DNA of 64,000 nt from Epilithonimonas hungarica (GCF_900102265.1 NZ_FNBH01000001.1:1054001-1118000), one strand, 5' to 3'. Shown: positions 1-8,033, counted from the stretch's first letter. Translations and numbers: made by a program. Notes: a model not told the origin generated them from the letters alone.

Positions 1-170
1 ATCCGATCGATCAGATCGATATCTATGATATGACGGGAAGTTTGTTCTATACCTCCAAAAACATCAACAGTATGAATTATTCTATCATAAATCAAAGTCT
101 CCCAACCGGAACTTACATTATGAAAGTACATTCAAACAAATTATACACAGTGAAGATGATCGTGAAGTAA
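1..170 (+). CDS. T9SS-exported protein, C-terminal end only
   Basis: Only the last 55 codons are in the window; reading frame 3 runs to a TAA at 168-170. The fragment contains a region reading IDIYDMTGSLFYT followed by LPTGTYIMKVHSN and ends in basic and hydrophobic residues (TVKMIVK). This is the layout of a type A T9SS C-terminal sorting domain: a beta-sandwich that directs outer-membrane translocation and is removed on export. The upstream cargo domain lies outside the window, so its function cannot be told. A strong terminator follows 33 bases later. Confidence 0.85.
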   Translation, partial: PIDQIDIYDMTGSLFYTSKNINSMNYSIINQSLPTGTYIMKVHSNKLYTVKMIVK

Positions 171-202
171 ACCGCTCTATATTTTGAAAAATTAGACAAA
201 TA

Positions 203-232
203 AAAACCGCTCTGTTAGGGCGGTTTTGTTGT
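203..232 (+). terminator. Intrinsic terminator after the T9SS gene
   Basis: AAAACCGC (203-210) pairs with GCGGTTTT (220-227) around a 9-base loop and runs into T-rich sequence. A-runs on one side and T-runs on the other suggest it can also stop the convergent SDR gene at 263-1009. Confidence 0.8.
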
Positions 233-262
233 GTTTAGGATAGGGAATGTTGCGAAAAGATA

Positions 263-1009
263 CTATTTCAACAAATATCCGATCGCTCCGCCATCAACCA
301 GCAATTGAGTTCCCGTAATGAAACTTGCCTGATCAGAAGCTAAGAAAAGAACCGCTTTTGCAATCTCCGAAGGATCGCCCATTCTTCCCAGTGCGACAGA
401 TTTGGCAAACTCGTCCTGCATTTCAAGACTTGGGACCGCCTTGTCAAAACCTTCCGTTTTTGTAGGTCCCGGACTTACGATATTCACTCTGATCTTCCTT
501 TCTGCAAGTTCATTGGCCGCGATTTGAGCAATTTTATTGACGGCTCCTTTCGTTGCAGAATAAACACTTCCGTACATCTGTGCAGTTGTAGCGACAGTTG
601 AAGAATTGAATACCACAGAAGAACCTTCCGTAAAATAAGGGATCATTTTTTGTAAAGTGAAGTAATAACCTTTAACATTGGTATTGAATTGATGATCGAA
701 ATCTTCTTCTGTAGTCTGCTCGATAGGCGTGAACACTGCTGTTCCGGCATTAAGGAACAGAACATCTACTTTATTTCCGCTTTCGGCAACGTGTTTTTCC
801 AACACTGCAATTCCCGATAAATTTGAAGTGTCTGAAACCAAAGTTTTCAGTTTTGGATTGTTGATTCTTTCTTCCGCACTTTTAAGGTTATCGGCATTTC
901 TGCCAGTGATCAGAACGTTGGCTCCGGCTTCTATAAAAGCTTTGGCTGTTGCAAATCCTATTCCTGTACTTCCACCTGTGATCACTACATTTTTGTCTGT
1001 AAAATTCAT
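263..1009 (-). CDS. SDR family NAD(P)-dependent oxidoreductase
   Basis: A 248-residue classical short-chain dehydrogenase/reductase of full length. The cofactor-binding TGGSTGIG lies at residues 11-18, the NAG motif at 87-89, catalytic serine at about 136-137 and YSATK with Tyr150/Lys154. The C-terminal FLASDQASFITGTQLLVDGG is the usual dimer and substrate region. The substrate cannot be read from the sequence. The gene is divergent from an HxlR-family regulator 109 bases away, a common pairing in which the regulator represses an electrophile-responsive reductase. Its start has a TACATTTG -7 box 31-38 bases upstream on the minus strand (1040-1047). Confidence 0.9.
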   Translation of the reverse strand: MNFTDKNVVITGGSTGIGFATAKAFIEAGANVLITGRNADNLKSAEERINNPKLKTLVSDTSNLSGIAVLEKHVAESGNKVDVLFLNAGTAVFTPIEQTTEEDFDHQFNTNVKGYYFTLQKMIPYFTEGSSVVFNSSTVATTAQMYGSVYSATKGAVNKIAQIAANELAERKIRVNIVSPGPTKTEGFDKAVPSLEMQDEFAKSVALGRMGDPSEIAKAVLFLASDQASFITGTQLLVDGGAIGYLLK

Positions 1010-1039
1010 TGTATAATTATTTTTTATTGTTTTTCAGGA

Positions 1040-1117
1040 CAAATGTATGATTGTTTGGTTACTTTTAGTAACTTTGTACCGAAAAATAACAGTAACAACG
1101 GTGTAACAAAGTAACAA
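1040..1117. promoter_or_regulatory. Divergent promoter/operator between SDR and HxlR genes
   Basis: The palindrome GTTACTTTTAGTAAC (1058-1072) overlaps a TAACTTTG -7 box for the rightward gene (1069-1076) and lies just upstream of a TACATTTG -7 box on the minus strand for the SDR gene (1040-1047). Three direct copies of GTAACAA follow at 1092-1098, 1103-1109 and 1111-1117, reaching into the start of the regulator gene. The GTAAC half-site recurs in all of them, which fits cooperative binding by the HxlR dimer and autoregulation. The binding assignment is inferred from position only. Confidence 0.6.
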
Positions 1118-1118
1118 T

Positions 1119-1475
1119 ATGGAGTGCCAGACAAAAGATTTTCAACAGCAATATAAAAAAGAAATGCGTGCAGTACAGGATTCTATGGATGTTCTCCACG
1201 GCAAGTGGAAAATAGCGGTTTTATCCTCGATCTGCTATTATAACAAACGTAGATTTTCAGATATCCTGAATGACATCGATGGGATTTCCAACCGCATGCT
1301 AAGCAAAGAACTGAAAGAACTGGAATTTAACAAACTTATCCACAGAAATGTACTGAACACACAACCGGTAAGCATAGAATATACGCTTACCGATCACGGG
1401 AATACCTTGAAAACCATCATCAATAACCTTCATGAATGGGGAGTTGAACACAGAAAGAAAATTGTGGAAGGATAA
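1119..1475 (+). CDS. HxlR family winged-helix transcriptional regulator
   Basis: A 118-residue protein with the HxlR (YodB/HypR-type) winged helix-turn-helix: MDVLHGKWKIAVLSSI, the recognition-helix region ISNRMLSKELKELE and the wing VSIEYTLTDHG. Proteins of this family bind as dimers to palindromes and often sense quinones or hypochlorite through an N-terminal cysteine; a cysteine is present here at residue 3, and another near residue 39. It probably represses the divergent SDR gene and itself through the GTAAC sites in the shared intergenic region, which is an inference from layout. Confidence 0.9.
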   Translation: MECQTKDFQQQYKKEMRAVQDSMDVLHGKWKIAVLSSICYYNKRRFSDILNDIDGISNRMLSKELKELEFNKLIHRNVLNTQPVSIEYTLTDHGNTLKTIINNLHEWGVEHRKKIVEG

Positions 1476-1534
1476 CTTGCCGCTTGTTAAGTTCCCGAAT
1501 TGTAAAAGATAATTAATAAGTTCTTTTTTTTCTT

Positions 1535-1581
1535 TCAAATCAAAGAAGTTGATTGAAGAATGATTTACCAATTGGTAAAAA
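1535..1581 (+). repeat. 47-bp direct repeat, copy 1
   Basis: Matches 2915-2961 at 46 of 47 positions (g/a difference at 1551/2931). The right half contains the perfect 16-bp palindrome TTTACCAATTGGTAAA (1564-1579). The two copies are 1380 bases apart and bracket one gene, the T9SS-sorted protein at 1960-2826. Confidence 0.9.
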
Positions 1582-1928
1582 TAGTAGAAGACTGGTCTCA
1601 GTTTTTTTTATGATGTTTTTTTATACTTTTATATAGAAGAGATAGCGTGGTTTAGAAAACTTTGGCTTTACTTAAAAAATCACACTTCCTTTTTGTGGGC
1701 ATGGATTGCAAATCTGCGCTATATGCATCACAATTAATTTCAAAGATCTTTTAAGTTATTTCTTAACGTCAGACTTTTCTACGAAATCCTTGATTTAATT
1801 AGCTCTTTAGTTGTGATGTCTTTATTTTATAATTTGTTAATTAAAGTTAAAATTTAAAATAAAATTTAAATAATTGAATTATTTTATAATAATAATTTGA
1901 TTATAAATGTTTCTATTTAAAAATAATG

Positions 1929-1936
1929 TAAATTTG
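1929..1936 (+). promoter_or_regulatory. Putative -7 box of the T9SS-sorted protein gene
   Basis: TAAATTTG fits the Bacteroidota -7 consensus TAnnTTTG and ends 23 bases before the ATG at 1960. No well-spaced -33 TTTG is visible. Confidence 0.5.
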
Positions 1937-1959
1937 ATATCAATAAAAAATTATATATT

Positions 1960-2826
1960 ATGAAAAAAATTTACTTAACAGTTCTCTTGACGTTAATCGC
2001 TAATTTGTTTTCTTCACAAATTATTTTTCAAGAAGATTTTGATGGTATTGCCGGTCCCACAGCCGGAGGGGCGGGGACATATACTTTTCCTTCCGGCTGG
2101 TTACTTAGAAATGTAGATAATAGAACACCGGCTTCGGCAGTAGCATATGTCAATGATGCTTGGGAAAGGAGGGAGGATTTTTCCAACAACGTATTAGATT
2201 CGGTAGCAATAAGTACCTCTTGGTATAATCCTTTTGGCGCAGCTAATGACTGGATGTGGACGCCGGAAGTTACCTTGCCATCAACCGGAAACTTTAAAAT
2301 GAAATGGAATGCCATCGCCTATGATCCAGAATATAGGGATGGGTATGAAGTAAGAATCATGCTAAGCCCTAATGTTCCCACGGGAGGTTCAGGAACTATA
2401 GGTAACCAGATTACAAATTCTACGGTTTTGACCAGTGTTGCGGCAGAAAACTCTACCTGGACAGCGCGCGAGATCGATCTTACAAGCTATCTGGGAAGTA
2501 CCTTTAGAATCGCTTTTAGGAATAATTCCAATGACAAATTCCTGTTATTGATCGATGATGTGGTCATTGGTGAAAATGCAACGTTGGATAATATGGAAGT
2601 GCCACGAAAGAATAATTTCTTTATATCACAAAATCCTGTAAAAAATAAGACTCTGATGGTTCATAGCTTAGAAGCTACCAGTGCAACCTTATACGATGCA
2701 ACAGGTAAAAAAGTAACCTCTTTTGATTTGATAAAAGGAAGCAATAGTATTAGCCTAAAAATACCCAAAGGCAATTATATCCTAAAAACTAATGGCGGAT
2801 TCTCGTCCAAGCTCATTGTGGAATAA
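1960..2826 (+). CDS. Secreted cleaved-adhesin-type protein with T9SS sorting domain
   Basis: A 288-residue protein with an N-terminal signal peptide (residues 1 to about 20, ending LFSSQ). The middle (about 22-205) resembles the cleaved adhesin/choice-of-anchor J beta-sandwich: it opens with an EDFDG motif, carries a DAWERRED segment and DWMWTPEVTLP, and closes with LLIDDVVIGE. Residues about 219-288 form a T9SS type A sorting domain (ISQNPVKNKTL, ATLYDATGKKV, IPKGNYILKT). It should be secreted across the outer membrane and may bind carbohydrate or protein; no catalytic residues are evident. It stands alone between two 47-bp direct repeats and ends in a strong terminator. Confidence 0.85.
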   Translation: MKKIYLTVLLTLIANLFSSQIIFQEDFDGIAGPTAGGAGTYTFPSGWLLRNVDNRTPASAVAYVNDAWERREDFSNNVLDSVAISTSWYNPFGAANDWMWTPEVTLPSTGNFKMKWNAIAYDPEYRDGYEVRIMLSPNVPTGGSGTIGNQITNSTVLTSVAAENSTWTAREIDLTSYLGSTFRIAFRNNSNDKFLLLIDDVVIGENATLDNMEVPRKNNFFISQNPVKNKTLMVHSLEATSATLYDATGKKVTSFDLIKGSNSISLKIPKGNYILKTNGGFSSKLIVE

Positions 2827-2849
2827 TTCTTTGACTATCAACGTAAACG

Positions 2850-2875
2850 AAACCGCTCTAGCAGAGCGGTTTTAT
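2850..2875 (+). terminator. Intrinsic terminator after the T9SS-sorted protein
   Basis: AAACCGCTCT (2850-2859) pairs perfectly with AGAGCGGTTT (2863-2872) over a 3-base loop, followed by a T-run. Its stem is close to that of the terminator at 203-232, so both T9SS genes end with related hairpins. Confidence 0.9.
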
Positions 2876-2914
2876 TAATTTAAAAAGATAATATTTATCT
2901 GATCTTTTATTCTG

Positions 2915-2961
2915 TCAAATCAAAGAAGTTAATTGAAGAATGATTTACCAATTGGTAAAAA
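2915..2961 (+). repeat. 47-bp direct repeat, copy 2
   Basis: Second copy of the repeat at 1535-1581, including the TTTACCAATTGGTAAA palindrome at 2944-2959. It lies between the terminator of the T9SS gene and the VOC gene. Confidence 0.9.
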
Positions 2962-2993
2962 AACTAGGACTTTCTTATCTAAAAAGGTTGAAT

Positions 2994-3398
2994 TTATCCC
3001 ATTGGCGTGCAGACCTCGATCAGGAAACCATCAGGGTCTCTCAGGTAAGCTACCGTTTGTCCCCACGGTTTAATCTTTGGTTGTTCTGTAAGCTTTGCGC
3101 CGGCTGCTATTGCTTTTTCAACAGTGGCTTCTACATGATCTGTTGTGAAACCGATCTCGATCCCGAATGCTTTATTGCTTAATTTACTTTCCGTAAAACC
3201 TTCGGACAGGTTAGATTGTGCTAATATTACCGATGCAAAAGCAAGGGTCGTTTCGCCCACCAGAAGTTCACCGTAATCCTGGTCGGGTGTCACAAATTTT
3301 CTCGTGAATCCAAAGCCGTTCTCATAAAATGAAACGGTTTTCTCCACATCCTGAACGTAAAGAATGGTGTAAGCAAATTTTATCATGGTCTTGATCAT
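2994..3398 (-). CDS. VOC family protein (glyoxalase/bleomycin-resistance fold)
   Basis: A 134-residue single-domain vicinal oxygen chelate protein. It begins FAYTILYVQDVEKTVSFYE and ends PWGQTVAYLRDPDGFLIEVCTP, the two halves of a glyoxalase-fold module; the terminal DPDGFLIEV holds the usual metal-ligand glutamate. Such proteins act as metal-dependent isomerases or dioxygenases, or as drug-binding proteins; which applies cannot be said. The start ATG at 3398 is preceded by a purine-rich GGGGGGAAA 7 bases upstream, which favours it over the internal ATG four codons later. Confidence 0.88.
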   Translation of the reverse strand: MIKTMIKFAYTILYVQDVEKTVSFYENGFGFTRKFVTPDQDYGELLVGETTLAFASVILAQSNLSEGFTESKLSNKAFGIEIGFTTDHVEATVEKAIAAGAKLTEQPKIKPWGQTVAYLRDPDGFLIEVCTPMG

Positions 3399-3752
3399 TT
3401 AATTTCCCCCCAAAGGTAACTCTCATATTCTCTAACTCAAAATCTTCACCGTCAGTTCGAGCGATGTTTTGCAGCACAGCGGAGAAAGATCGTATCGAGA
3501 ACTGATTATTAATTTCCGATGTCACGGATTTGTAATTCCTATTGCTGGTGCGAGGCTTTGGCTTGTATCCTGTTATTTTTAAAGCGGTGCTCGAGCGTGA
3601 CGCTCGCGACAGCGGGGAATCTAAGCCGTTATTTCCGGTGCATATCAAACAACAAAAAAGTAACAAAATAAAAACTGCTTTGATAGAAATGGTTTAGTAA
3701 ATATTGATAGTGAGCACGGATTGTAAATCCGCACTATCGGGTTATAGATAAT
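3399..3752. repeat. Gene-free stretch with REP-like hairpins
   Basis: No supported gene. It contains a tight hairpin GAGCGT-G-ACGCTC at about 3592-3604 followed by CGCGACAGCGGGGAATC, and an imperfect inverted repeat at 3706-3739 (GATAGTG, a 4-base bulge, then CGGATT-GTA-AATCCG and CACTATC). The second is related to sequence at about 1697-1722. These look like flavobacterial REP-type elements. The minus-strand defence-like genes end just beyond. Confidence 0.65.
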
Positions 3753-4646
3753 TCAATTTTTTAAAAATGCAACACCATATTTAAGTTCAGTATCTCTAAT
3801 TGATAAATATAAATTTGTTTTTTTAAACTCACTATATTCATAATTTAAAATGCAATCTCTTAGGATGTTATCTGCTTTTATATGTTGATTTGAACCTAGG
3901 CATTTTTTTAATCCTAGAGTAATGATTTCACCAAAATCATGACCGTTTGTAATTTTAGTTACCTCATATTTGTTCCTTTCATTTTCAAGCAAATCAGCTA
4001 ATTCTTTTAGTAAAATTTCATTTTGTGGTAAAGCATTTTTAGTTTTGGATCTGGAGAAATTAATAACCGTTTCAACTAAATTTTTGAGCGAGGTAAACTC
4101 GAATTTTTCCTTATTTATAAATTTAGAATAGTCAATATTATTTGATGTTTCATCTTTAGATTTAAAGGATAAATGGTAATTCTTTCTTTTACTTAATATT
4201 CTAAGAAATGATAATGGTTTAGAAAGTTCATATATATAATTTTTAAGATCAGTAATTTTCTTATAAGATGTAAATACATCATTCTTGTCTTCAGAACAAT
4301 GCGATTTATAGATTACATTGAATGAATGTTCAATAGTTTCAATATTTATGTCATGAAGATCTGTCATAAATATATTGTCTGGCATTTCAAATTCTTCAGG
4401 TATAACTTTTTTTAAATCAGCATCAATCACACCGATGCAATTCTCGAAATGCTTTGCCTTTAGGTCATCTAAAACTTGTATTACATTTTTCCATCCATAT
4501 GCTAATTCTACACTGCAGTTTTCATCTTTAAATTTTAAGAAAAAAAGTTTATCATGACTTCCTTCTACTAAGATAAGCTTCTTGATTTTCTTTTTTTTTA
4601 TTAGAATTGCATTGGATATTCTATTGGAAGTTATTGCTTTTATCAT
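3753..4646 (-). CDS. TOPRIM/DUF4435-family protein (AriB-like, PARIS effector candidate)
   Basis: About 297 residues from the ATG at 4646. Near the N-terminus LILVEGSHDKLFF places a glutamate at residue 28, and GVIDADL places a DxD pair at 75/77: the acidic triad of TOPRIM nucleases as found in DUF4435 proteins. The start chosen makes an ATGA overlap with the upstream ATPase gene; an alternative ATG eight codons earlier would overlap by 28 bases. In the PARIS defence system an AAA ATPase (AriA) holds a DUF4435 TOPRIM nuclease (AriB), which is released on sensing a phage inhibitor protein and cleaves host tRNA. This assignment rests on pairing, order and motifs; overall similarity was not measured. 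Base composition is far more AT-rich than in neighbouring metabolic genes. Confidence 0.7.
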   Translation of the reverse strand: MIKAITSNRISNAILIKKKKIKKLILVEGSHDKLFFLKFKDENCSVELAYGWKNVIQVLDDLKAKHFENCIGVIDADLKKVIPEEFEMPDNIFMTDLHDINIETIEHSFNVIYKSHCSEDKNDVFTSYKKITDLKNYIYELSKPLSFLRILSKRKNYHLSFKSKDETSNNIDYSKFINKEKFEFTSLKNLVETVINFSRSKTKNALPQNEILLKELADLLENERNKYEVTKITNGHDFGEIITLGLKKCLGSNQHIKADNILRDCILNYEYSEFKKTNLYLSIRDTELKYGVAFLKN

Positions 4647-6043
4647 CCTAATTGAATAGTTAAATCCCAATTGTCATTAATTATGTCAGGTGAATGTGTT
4701 GCGATTAATGCCGTAACATCATTTATGTTGATGATTTCTTTTACATCGTTGATAAATTCATTTTGCCAAGATATGTGTAAAGAAATTTCTGGCTCATCAA
4801 TTAGTATAATTGAATTTGATGGAGTATTAAATAACAATTCATAAAATAAAACTAATTCGTGCTGCTCCCCAGAAGATAGATTGCTTAAAGGAATGATTTT
4901 TTTTGTGATTGTTGAATTAAAGATAAAGCCTTCATGTTTATTAATTGATAATGTTTTGTAGTTAAATCGTTTATTGATTATTTCAATCAATGTATTGAGC
5001 TTTTCACTTAATTCGTCATAAATTTTAAGTTTATCATTACTATCATCGATGTAAATTTCTAAAACATCTTTTAATATTTCAATTTCATCTTTATTTTGAT
5101 TAATGTTAGAGATTGAATTGATTGCTTCTTCGTCCATTTCCAGTAATCCTACTTTTATTAGAAAATTTCTCTTTTCTTCAAGATTTCCCAAAGATTCCTC
5201 AATTTTCGAAATTGTAGTATTGTTTTTTGAGGTTACTTTCTGTACTAAACGATTTGTATAAGTTCTATCCAGTTTTGATGAAAAATTTGTTGCCTCTAAA
5301 GTCTTGGTTCGAATAATCCCCTTCAACTCATCAGAGCACTGTATAACAGCATTTTTATATTCTGAATCGTCTGATTTTTGTTTTGTTAATAATCTTTGTG
5401 TTTCTATTAATTTTACCTTAATGTTTTTTGTGATAGAGGTAAACCATTCTGGGATTGATTCATTAGAAATTAAGTCAATTATGTCACTTGGTAGTGCATA
5501 AGAATATTTTTCAATCATTTCATAAAAGTTATAAACCTTGCCATTTGACAAATCAATAACTCTATCAGGACCGACTCTATCAATAGGAATAGGTAAGTAA
5601 CTTTTAAGTAAATGATACAGATCTGATCTAAGATATCTTCTATTGCGAGGTTCTCTACCATATCTGAAATTTTCTTGAATTGTTTCTGATTTTAAATTGA
5701 ATGTGTTTTTATTAGTTTTCTTTATTTTGGAAACTCTATCTCTTTTAAAATGAATTTCAAAAACATAATTAGTTATCGTGCGATATCTTGTTGATGATTC
5801 TGGTGTTGTGTTTTTTTTGCTTATTTCAATTATAGAATTATCATCTAATAGAATAGATAAAAAAGTAAAATCGTGTTTACCTAATTCATAAAAATTGTTG
5901 TCAAATATTGACTTAATCATTTTTAAAATAATGGTCTTTCCTAATCCATTTTCCCCAATAATTAATGTTATATTATTATCTTTAAGTTTAATATGATGAT
6001 CAAAAACACCATATAATTTGTTCACTGTGATTTCTGTTATCAT
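4643..6043 (-). CDS. SMC/RecF-like AAA ATPase (AriA-like, PARIS sensor candidate)
   Basis: A 466-residue ABC-type ATPase. Walker A GENGLGKT at residues 30-37, ABC signature LSSGEQ at 389-394, Walker B IILIDEPE with Asp416/Glu417, and a switch histidine in ATHSP at 450. The middle (about 150-370) is rich in charged helices and probably forms the coiled insertion seen in AAA_15/AAA_21 and OLD-like proteins. It is translationally coupled to the TOPRIM protein downstream. In PARIS the ATPase forms a propeller-like scaffold that sequesters the nuclease. Other ATPase plus TOPRIM systems (OLD, Gabija) fuse or order domains differently, so PARIS is the best match, not a proven one. Confidence 0.8.
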   Translation of the reverse strand: MITEITVNKLYGVFDHHIKLKDNNITLIIGENGLGKTIILKMIKSIFDNNFYELGKHDFTFLSILLDDNSIIEISKKNTTPESSTRYRTITNYVFEIHFKRDRVSKIKKTNKNTFNLKSETIQENFRYGREPRNRRYLRSDLYHLLKSYLPIPIDRVGPDRVIDLSNGKVYNFYEMIEKYSYALPSDIIDLISNESIPEWFTSITKNIKVKLIETQRLLTKQKSDDSEYKNAVIQCSDELKGIIRTKTLEATNFSSKLDRTYTNRLVQKVTSKNNTTISKIEESLGNLEEKRNFLIKVGLLEMDEEAINSISNINQNKDEIEILKDVLEIYIDDSNDKLKIYDELSEKLNTLIEIINKRFNYKTLSINKHEGFIFNSTITKKIIPLSNLSSGEQHELVLFYELLFNTPSNSIILIDEPEISLHISWQNEFINDVKEIININDVTALIATHSPDIINDNWDLTIQLG

Positions 6044-6107
6044 GTAGTGTGGTTTCTAAGTTTATAATTTTAGGTTAAAATTAATTTATTTAGTTAATAT
6101 AAATAAT

Positions 6108-6404
6108 CTAATAATGCAATTCTTCATGGCAAGAATAACAAACAGATACTAACCAATCTATAGGCTCTTTCCCAATATTGTATTTTGCGTATCTGGTATG
6201 ATGAACTTGTGTAGCTTTAGCACCGCAATATACACAACGCCAATTGTCTCTTTTGAGAACAACATAACGTTTGCGTTGCCAAGCTTCAGATTTCAGATAA
6301 ACATTTCGGTAATAATCCCTGCGATTTTTGCGCTGCGTTTCGAACATCCATTGTTTAAACAACCAAGAAGCTAATGCTACAAATAGTATAAATACAATGG
6401 CCAT
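6108..6404 (-). CDS. Small HNH endonuclease with N-terminal membrane segment
   Basis: A 98-residue protein. Residues 2-19 (AIVFILFVALASWLF) form one hydrophobic segment, then a basic stretch, then an HNH core: Cys57-x2-Cys60, the VHH pair His68/69, and Cys89-x2-Cys92-His93 with His97. The four cysteines form the structural zinc knuckle and His69 is the likely general base. Its gene lies 64 bases upstream of the ATPase on the same strand and could be co-transcribed. A TATTTTTG -7 box (minus strand, 6446-6453) precedes it by about 42 bases. A tethered HNH nuclease fits a defence role at the envelope, which is inference. Confidence 0.75.
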   Translation of the reverse strand: MAIVFILFVALASWLFKQWMFETQRKNRRDYYRNVYLKSEAWQRKRYVVLKRDNWRCVYCGAKATQVHHTRYAKYNIGKEPIDWLVSVCYSCHEELHY

Positions 6405-6645
6405 GGAGTTAGATTAATTTGATTTAAATAGTTGTTAGTTAAAACCAAAAATACAAAATATCCTCATACTCAGTAAATTAATTTTTTAATTTAACATAAT
6501 ATTCATTAATTAATAAAAAATAAAAAATATTAAACTTAACATAATAAATTAATCTGTAAAAAAAAATATAAAAATTAATTTTGTGTTAAAAAAATACATA
6601 ATTTAGGGTTTCAAATAATTTATTAATCCTTTAAAATCACAAACG
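6405..6645. other. Very AT-rich intergenic region
   Basis: Nearly pure A/T sequence with the direct repeat TTAACATAAT (about 6492 and 6536). A TAATTTTG -7 box at 6576-6583 points right toward the gene remnant at 6646. No gene seen. Confidence 0.5.
6446..6453 (-). promoter_or_regulatory. Putative -7 box for the HNH-ATPase-TOPRIM genes
   Basis: Reading the minus strand gives TATTTTTG, matching TAnnTTTG, about 42 bases before the HNH start. No clear -33 element. Confidence 0.4.
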
Positions 6646-6747
6646 ATGGCAGAAAGTAAAAACAACATCATCACACACGGTCTTAGTGGCAAAGTAGGCG
6701 ACCTGATCGTCTTCAGACAAAGAAGTGGCGATACCATTGTATCTTGA
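6646..6747 (+). pseudogene. Truncated copy of the 11468 gene (33 codons)
   Basis: ATG at 6646 opens 33 codons ending in TGA at 6745-6747. Its first 23 residues are identical to those of the protein at 11468-12031 and it then diverges (FRQRSGDTIVS versus FSQRNGKTIVS). The similarity extends upstream from about 6610 (TTTCAAATAATTTATTAATC, also at 11431). Several silent and replacement differences show an old paralogue, not a recent exact duplication. The reading frame breaks off just before the recombinase gene, so insertion or deletion linked to that gene is the likely cause. Confidence 0.8.
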
Positions 6748-6785
6748 GTGATAGAAATGAAGCCAATAAATCTCAATTTATCCTT

Positions 6786-8033
6786 TTAGCATGTTCTGAG
6801 CCTTTCCTCATACATTCTCTCAAAATAATTACCTAAAGACAAGACCCGCTCATCGTTTACGGGATTGATGTATTTTAGGAACATCTGTTCGGTACTATGT
6901 CCGGTGGCTTCCATTAATAGTGGTGTTGGTATCTTACCGTAGAAGTTGGTGGCAAAGCTACGTCTGCCGATGTGACTGCTTATGAGCTTCCATTTTTCTG
7001 TTTGGATATCTTTTGCTCTGTGACCGATTCTTTTTCGGGCTTTGACAGGTTCGTTGAGATAGGCAAGTCTTGCTATTTTCTTTATCCCATCATTATAATG
7101 ATGGATGTCCATGGCTTTTGGGAAGGCGTCTCCGTTTCTATGAAAAGTATTGATAACAGTAGGATGCAGAGGCAGGAGAATATCTTTCTGTGTTTTTTTC
7201 TGGGTAAAGGCAATGCAGGTTTTTCCGTTCACCTGTTTCAGTTGGTTGGTTTTAAAATGTATAAAGTCTGAGAAACGTTGTCCTGTATAACAGCTTATCA
7301 ACAACCAGTCTTTAGCGGCCTGCAATTCTTTCGGTACATCAGTTGATTTTATTCGTGTGATATCTTTTTCAGTAAGCGTTACAATTTCTTTTTGCTGCTT
7401 TTCCCTGCGTATCTCAAGTTCTCTCACGGCAGTTCGTACTCCTTTGCGTTCAACAAAGTTTAGGATGGTCTTTACAAAATGGATAGTACGGTAGATGGTA
7501 TTCTCGCTGTATTCTTCTTCTCTCCCGAAAACCATGAAATCCTTAATGAAATCCGAATTAATGTCCTCAATATAGAGCCTTTTGCAAATAAATCCCTCAA
7601 AACGTTCCAGCAGATGAAAAAATACTTTATAACGTTTGTAGGTAGAGTGGCAGATGAGCTCCTTGCGGGAATCGATATACCAGTTCATAAAATAAAGAAG
7701 AGAATTTTCCGCAGGTCTATTGTTTTTTTCGGAGCATATTTTTTTTATTTCCTTGGCTAATGCTCTTTGTAAAAGCAGTTTTTTGCAGCCTCTTTTTTCT
7801 TTTATGCTTTCCGTAAGTCCGAGTTTTACCTTGTTAAGTTTGTTATTGAGCTTTTTATACTTCTTAAGGTAGATATTAGTTGGTCTTTGCTTTTCCTTGT
7901 CCCAGTCTTCTTCACAGATTCTAAGAGGTGTTCTGAATATATGTGTTTTTTTCTGTTGTTTATCAGTCAGGCTAAGATGGATGTTTTTAAGAGTTCCGTT
8001 TTGAGGCAGAAAAAAATCAAATGTCATTTTCAA
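6786..8033 (-). CDS. Tyrosine recombinase / site-specific integrase
   Basis: A 415-residue Bacteroidota-type integrase. An N-terminal arm-binding region (about 1-100) is followed by a SAM-like core-binding domain (about 110-205) and the catalytic domain with Arg253 (YTGQR), His354-x2-Arg357 (SSHIGRR), His379 (ATGHS) and nucleophile Tyr388 (MFLKYI). All key residues are present, so it should be active in strand exchange. It lies next to a truncated gene copy and divergent from a gene for an exported protein, as in integrative elements or recombinase-controlled surface loci. It is the only mobility gene seen, so any element is small or relies on other functions for transfer. Confidence 0.92.
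   Translation of the reverse strand: MKMTFDFFLPQNGTLKNIHLSLTDKQQKKTHIFRTPLRICEEDWDKEKQRPTNIYLKKYKKLNNKLNKVKLGLTESIKEKRGCKKLLLQRALAKEIKKICSEKNNRPAENSLLYFMNWYIDSRKELICHSTYKRYKVFFHLLERFEGFICKRLYIEDINSDFIKDFMVFGREEEYSENTIYRTIHFVKTILNFVERKGVRTAVRELEIRREKQQKEIVTLTEKDITRIKSTDVPKELQAAKDWLLISCYTGQRFSDFIHFKTNQLKQVNGKTCIAFTQKKTQKDILLPLHPTVINTFHRNGDAFPKAMDIHHYNDGIKKIARLAYLNEPVKARKRIGHRAKDIQTEKWKLISSHIGRRSFATNFYGKIPTPLLMEATGHSTEQMFLKYINPVNDERVLSLGNYFERMYEERLRTC

Larger units (their letters stand above)
1476..1959. other. Gene-free, AT-rich stretch with repeats
   Basis: No coding region is supported. It holds copy 1 of a 47-bp repeat (1535-1581), a REP-like imperfect hairpin at about 1697-1722 (GGATTGCAAATCTGCGC, relative of the one at 3706-3739), and a long A/T-only run before the next gene. 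A TAAATTTG -7 box at 1929-1936 lies 23 bases upstream of the start at 1960. Confidence 0.6.

Noticed and set aside
3322-3666. Minus-strand open frame of 114 codons over repeats
   Set aside because: It crosses REP-like sequence and the VOC gene start, with no family pattern or start signal.
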